Shown here: positions 59,793 through 64,000 of the stretch, one piece after another
Numbering within the stretch: position 1 is the first letter of the stretch
Layout: every line of letters starts with the position of its first letter
Assembly: GCF_047553045.1 (NCBI RefSeq)
Contig: NZ_CP180208.1
Span: 2,728,001-2,792,000, forward strand
DNA length: 64,000 nucleotides
Direction: 5' to 3'
Origin: Sphingomonas_L flavalba_A
GTDB taxonomy: Bacteria > Pseudomonadota > Alphaproteobacteria > Sphingomonadales > Sphingomonadaceae
The notes under the pieces: generated by a model
Told to the model about the DNA's origin: nothing
The model's database searches: none
The model's input: the letters and a program-made list of their open reading frames with translations, nothing else
Translations under genes and position numbers: made by a program

Positions 59793-60359
59793 ATGCGTGC
59801 TCTCACAAGAGCGCCTTCCCAGCCGGAGCCGCCACCCTTGTCGATTCTCGACCGCCTGTTCCGCCGCCGCGACGATCGCTCGGCGCTGGTTCCCCTCTAC
59901 CATAACATCGTCATGGCCGCGCGCCAGCCCCACTGGTACCGTGACGGCGCGGTACCGGATACGATCGACGGCCGTTTCGACACGCTGTCGACGCTGCTCG
60001 CGCTCGTGCTGCTGCGGCTGGAGGACGACTCGGCGGCGCGGGCGGAAACCGCGCAGCTGACCGAACTGTTCGTCGCCGACATGGATGGGCAATTGCGCGA
60101 AATCGGCATCGGCGACCTTGTCGTCGGCAAGCATGTCGGCAAGATGATGGGCGCGCTCGGCGGCCGGCTCGGCGCGCTGCGCGATGGGCTGGCGCCCGAC
60201 GGCGCCTTCGCCGACGCGCTGGTCCGCAACCTGTGGCGGGGTGAGGCACCGCCGCCCGCCGCCCTCGCCACGGTCGAGGGGCGGCTGCGCGCCTTTTCCG
60301 CCGCGCTCGCCGCGACCGATACGCCGGCACTGCTCGCCGGTGCGCTGCCGACGCCATGA
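59793..60359 (+). CDS. Ubiquinol-cytochrome c chaperone family protein
   Basis: 188 residues from ATG 59793; a TTG at 59838 (SILDRLFRRR) is an alternative start that fits related proteins better. Helical domain: VPLYHNIVMAARQPHWYRDG, DTIDGRFDTLSTLLALVLLR, VVGKHVGKMMGALGGRLGAL. It assists assembly of the bc1 complex. Overlaps yceD by four bases. Confidence 0.88.
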   Translation: MRALTRAPSQPEPPPLSILDRLFRRRDDRSALVPLYHNIVMAARQPHWYRDGAVPDTIDGRFDTLSTLLALVLLRLEDDSAARAETAQLTELFVADMDGQLREIGIGDLVVGKHVGKMMGALGGRLGALRDGLAPDGAFADALVRNLWRGEAPPPAALATVEGRLRAFSAALAATDTPALLAGALPTP

Positions 60360-60877
60360 CCGCGCCGGAATTCTCCCGCCCGATCGCGCTCGACACGATC
60401 GGAGACGTGCCGCGCACGGTGACGGTCGAAGCCGACGAAGCGGAGCGCGCCGCGCTGGCCGCCCGCTTTGGCCTGGCCAGCATCGCCCGGCTGGCCGCGC
60501 GCGCAACCGTGTCCCTCCGCTCCGGCTTCCCTTATGCCGAAGGAGCCGTCACCGCCGCCGTCACCCAGAATTGCATCGTCACCGGCGACCCGCTGCCGGT
60601 TGCGGTCGAGGAGCCGTTCGCCCTGCGCTTCCTGCCGACGGACATGGCCAGCGATTCGGAGGTGGAGCTCGACGCCGCCGCCTGCGACACGATGTTCCAC
60701 AGCGGCGGCGCGATCGACCTTGGCGAAGCGGCGGCGGAGACGCTGGCGCTGGCGCTCGACCCGTTCCCGCGCGGCCCCGGCGCCGACGCCGCGCTGAAGG
60801 CGGCCGGGGTGATCGGCGAGGACGCCTACACCCCCCTCAACGCCTTCGCCGCGCTGCAGGCCCTGAAGAAGACGTAA
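60356..60877 (+). CDS. YceD/DUF177 protein
   Basis: 173 residues. Blocks: RFGLASIARLAARATVSLRS, TQNCIVTGDPLPVAVEEPF and IDLGEAAAETLALALDPFPR. YceD homologues influence 23S rRNA accumulation and often precede rpmF; here rpmF is absent and a convergent gspF follows. Coupled to the bc1 chaperone gene. Confidence 0.9.
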   Translation: MTAPEFSRPIALDTIGDVPRTVTVEADEAERAALAARFGLASIARLAARATVSLRSGFPYAEGAVTAAVTQNCIVTGDPLPVAVEEPFALRFLPTDMASDSEVELDAAACDTMFHSGGAIDLGEAAAETLALALDPFPRGPGADAALKAAGVIGEDAYTPLNAFAALQALKKT

Positions 60878-60904
60878 CGCCCGCCACCGTCACCGCCGCG
60901 CGCT

Positions 60905-62125
60905 CTACCCCGCGACCAGGTCGTTCAGCCCGATGATCGGCAGCAGGATCGCCAGCACCATCAGCAGCACGACGCCGCCCATCAGCAGCAGCACCGCCGG
61001 CTCGACCAGCGCGACGATCGTCGCGACCAGCGCGTCCAGTTCGCGTTCCAGCTCGGCGGCGGCGCGGCCCAGCGCCTCGCCCAGCTGGCCGCTATTCTCG
61101 CCGCTGGCGACGATCGCGACAAGCATCGGCGGAAAGGCGTCGGCCTCGCCCATCGCTCGCGACAGGCTCGATCCCTCCGTCACCCGCTGCGCCACCGCCA
61201 GCGCCTGCGCGCGGATGAAATGGTTCGGCGTCACCGCCGCCGCCGCCGCCAGCGCGTCGACCAGCGGCACCGCGCTCTGCACCAGCGTCGCCAGCGTGCC
61301 GCCGAACCGCGCCGCGTTCATCTGCCGGCTCAGCCGCCGGAACGGCTTGCGCGTCGCCAGCGCCCGGTGCAGCCGCAGCCGGTTGTCCGGCACCCGCAGC
61401 CAGCGCAGCCAGAAGAACCCGCCGATCAGCAATGCCAGCAGCAAATACAGCCCGTAATTCTGCAGGCCGGAACTGAGCGCGATCAGCAGCCGGGTCAGCA
61501 GCGGCAATTCCGCCCCGCGCGACACGAACACGCGGACAATGTCGGGCACGACATACAGCATCAGCAGCACGACCATGCCAAGCGCGACGCTGGCGAGCAG
61601 CGCCGGATAGAGCAGCGCCAGTTGCACCTTCTGCTGGGTGCGGTGCCGCCGTTCGACGAAATCGGCGAGGTGGGCCAGCACGTCGGACAGCCGGCCGGAC
61701 TGCTCGCCGGCGGCGATCGAGGCGCGGTAATATTCGGGGAAGGCGGCCGGGTGGTCGCCCAGCGCCTGCGCGAACGTCCGCCCTTCCAGGATCGCGCCGC
61801 GCACATTGACCAGCAGCGTGCCGACCGCGGCGCTTTCCGCCTGTCCAGCGACCAGCGCCAGCGCCTCCTCGATCCGGACGCTGCTGCCGATCAGGGTCGA
61901 AAGTTGCCGCGTTGCCGTCGCCAGCGCGCGCGGGCTGATCCGCTTGCGGGAAAACAGCGCCAGCCCCGACGCCGCCGTGGTCGCCTCCCGCGTCGGCGCG
62001 ATCGCGGTCGGCAGCAACGCCCGCTCGCGCAGCGCCCGCCGCGCCCCGGCCTCGCTCGCCGCCTCGATCACCCCCTTGCTCGCCTTGCCCCGCGCGTCGA
62101 CCGCCCGATACAGAAACGCCGGCAT
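60905..62125 (-). CDS. gspF: Type II secretion inner-membrane protein GspF
   Basis: 406 residues from ATG 62125 (MPAFLYRAVDARGKASKG), the family start; the longer open frame covers repeats. Two T2SSF domains are visible (LSTLIGSSVRIEEALALVAG, GTLATLVQSAVPLVDALAAA) with three membrane helices, one near residue 170 (VALGMVVLLMLYVVPDIVRV) and one at the end (VLLLMGGVVLLMVLAILLPI). It is the platform for pseudopilus assembly. Confidence 0.95.
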   Translation of the reverse strand: MPAFLYRAVDARGKASKGVIEAASEAGARRALRERALLPTAIAPTREATTAASGLALFSRKRISPRALATATRQLSTLIGSSVRIEEALALVAGQAESAAVGTLLVNVRGAILEGRTFAQALGDHPAAFPEYYRASIAAGEQSGRLSDVLAHLADFVERRHRTQQKVQLALLYPALLASVALGMVVLLMLYVVPDIVRVFVSRGAELPLLTRLLIALSSGLQNYGLYLLLALLIGGFFWLRWLRVPDNRLRLHRALATRKPFRRLSRQMNAARFGGTLATLVQSAVPLVDALAAAAAVTPNHFIRAQALAVAQRVTEGSSLSRAMGEADAFPPMLVAIVASGENSGQLGEALGRAAAELERELDALVATIVALVEPAVLLLMGGVVLLMVLAILLPIIGLNDLVAG

Positions 62126-62510
62126 CAGCCCGCCCCCCGCCCGGCGCGGGCGCGGCCGATCGGCAAGCCCATCAAGCCTCCCGCCCGCCCGCGCCCCACA
62201 TTCCCGTCCATCCCGAACCCGGCCAGAGACCGCACTGCCCCCCAACCGCCCGCAAACCGAGCCAACCCCACACCGTCCATCCCGAGCGCAGTCGAGGGAC
62301 GCACAGACCCACGGCCCCCCAGCGCCAACCCACCCCCACACCGTCCATCCCGAGCACAGTCGAGGGACGCACGCTCCCGCGCGAACCCGCTCCCTCGACT
62401 GCGCTCGGGATGGACGGAGAAGCCGGGTCCATAATACCCCAAAGCCCAGGCCCCCCGCGCCCCGACCGCGCGCGGAACGGGCAGGGCCGCGCAAGGCACC
62501 ACGCCCGCCA
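62126..62510. other. 385-bp gap between gspE and gspF carrying repeats
   Basis: No gene is visible; it holds the dispersed repeats listed at 62273-62417. gspE and gspF are usually a few bases apart in type II secretion operons, so this gap is larger than expected. Confidence 0.7.
62273..62417. repeat. Three copies of a ~26-32 bp sphingomonad-type repeat
   Basis: Units: 62273-62304 (CCGTCCATCCCGAGCGCAGT…), 62341-62372 (one mismatch: AGCACAGT) and an inverted unit 62392-62417. A partial copy lies at ~62204-62216. Units 2 and 3 can pair as a hairpin. The sequence type ATCCCGAGCGCAGTCGAGGG is widespread in sphingomonad intergenic regions (from memory). Confidence 0.75.
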
Positions 62511-63967
<1,457 letters not shown>

Positions 63968-63971
<4 letters not shown>

Positions 63972-64000
63972 CGGAACACCAGCGTCACGGAAACCACGCC
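63968..64000 (-). CDS. 3' end of the gene upstream of gspE (likely gspD)
   Basis: Ten codons (GVVSVTLVFR) end with a TGA at 63970-63968 that overlaps the gspE GTG start by three bases. The position suggests gspD, whose secretin usually precedes gspE; the visible part is too short to prove it. Confidence 0.45.

Overview
The window reads as chromosome of a high-GC alphaproteobacterium, most likely a member of the Sphingomonadaceae (Sphingomonas-like). The clues are two PEPxxWA-CTERM proteins, a ubiquinol-cytochrome c chaperone, a YceD-type DUF177 gene, DUF6491 and S9-peptidase genes, the rimP-nusA-ylxR-infB-rbfA-truB-rpsO-pnp block, and copies of an ATCCCGAGCGCAGTCGAGGG-type dispersed repeat. 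The species call is inference; no rRNA gene is present.

Region 1 (1-13,100) is an accessory island of lower GC and scrambled gene content. It holds a broken family-B DNA polymerase-like gene, two nested and oppositely oriented copies of one IS3-family element, an IS6-family element that cut into a plasmid-type replication gene and a small membrane-protein gene, an HTH/coiled-coil plasmid protein, an ABC-F ATPase gene with a short upstream overlapping ORF, a DUF4160/DUF2442 pair, a Tn3-derived miniature element interrupted by an IS481-family element, a Qnr-like pentapeptide-repeat gene and a few orphans. None of the three insertion-sequence types has a clean target duplication at its outer ends, which suggests that deletions and rearrangements shaped the island.

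Region 2 (13,300-26,200) is core metabolism followed by a polysaccharide locus. deoA-nupC handle nucleoside uptake and salvage, then come a periplasmic cyclophilin and an S9 peptidase. The tightly packed run ugd-rfbC-rfbB-rfbD-rfbA-flippase-acetyltransferase makes UDP-glucuronate and dTDP-L-rhamnose and exports a surface polysaccharide unit. Rnk closes the region on the other strand.

Region 3 (26,400-36,700) carries an ABC-F ATPase, TlyA, purC, then a lipoprotein with a TbpB-type barrel next to a Slam translocon (type XI secretion) placed between purC and purSQ, a queuosine-precursor transporter, tRNA-Arg(UCU) and two PEP-CTERM proteins.

Region 4 (36,700-48,000, minus strand) is the conserved transcription/translation operon from rimP to pnp. 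tdk, a GNAT gene and a DUF6491 gene lie between rbfA and truB.

Region 5 (48,000-64,000) is mixed housekeeping: an aminotransferase, gshA, rsmE, an outer-membrane protein, ubiA, pmbA, a CysQ-like phosphatase, a copper-delivery trio (DUF2946, PCu(A)C, Sco), tRNA-Arg(ACG), a PAP2 phosphatase, an exported methyltransferase, bamE, a cytochrome bc1 chaperone gene, yceD, and type II secretion genes gspF and gspE running to the window edge.
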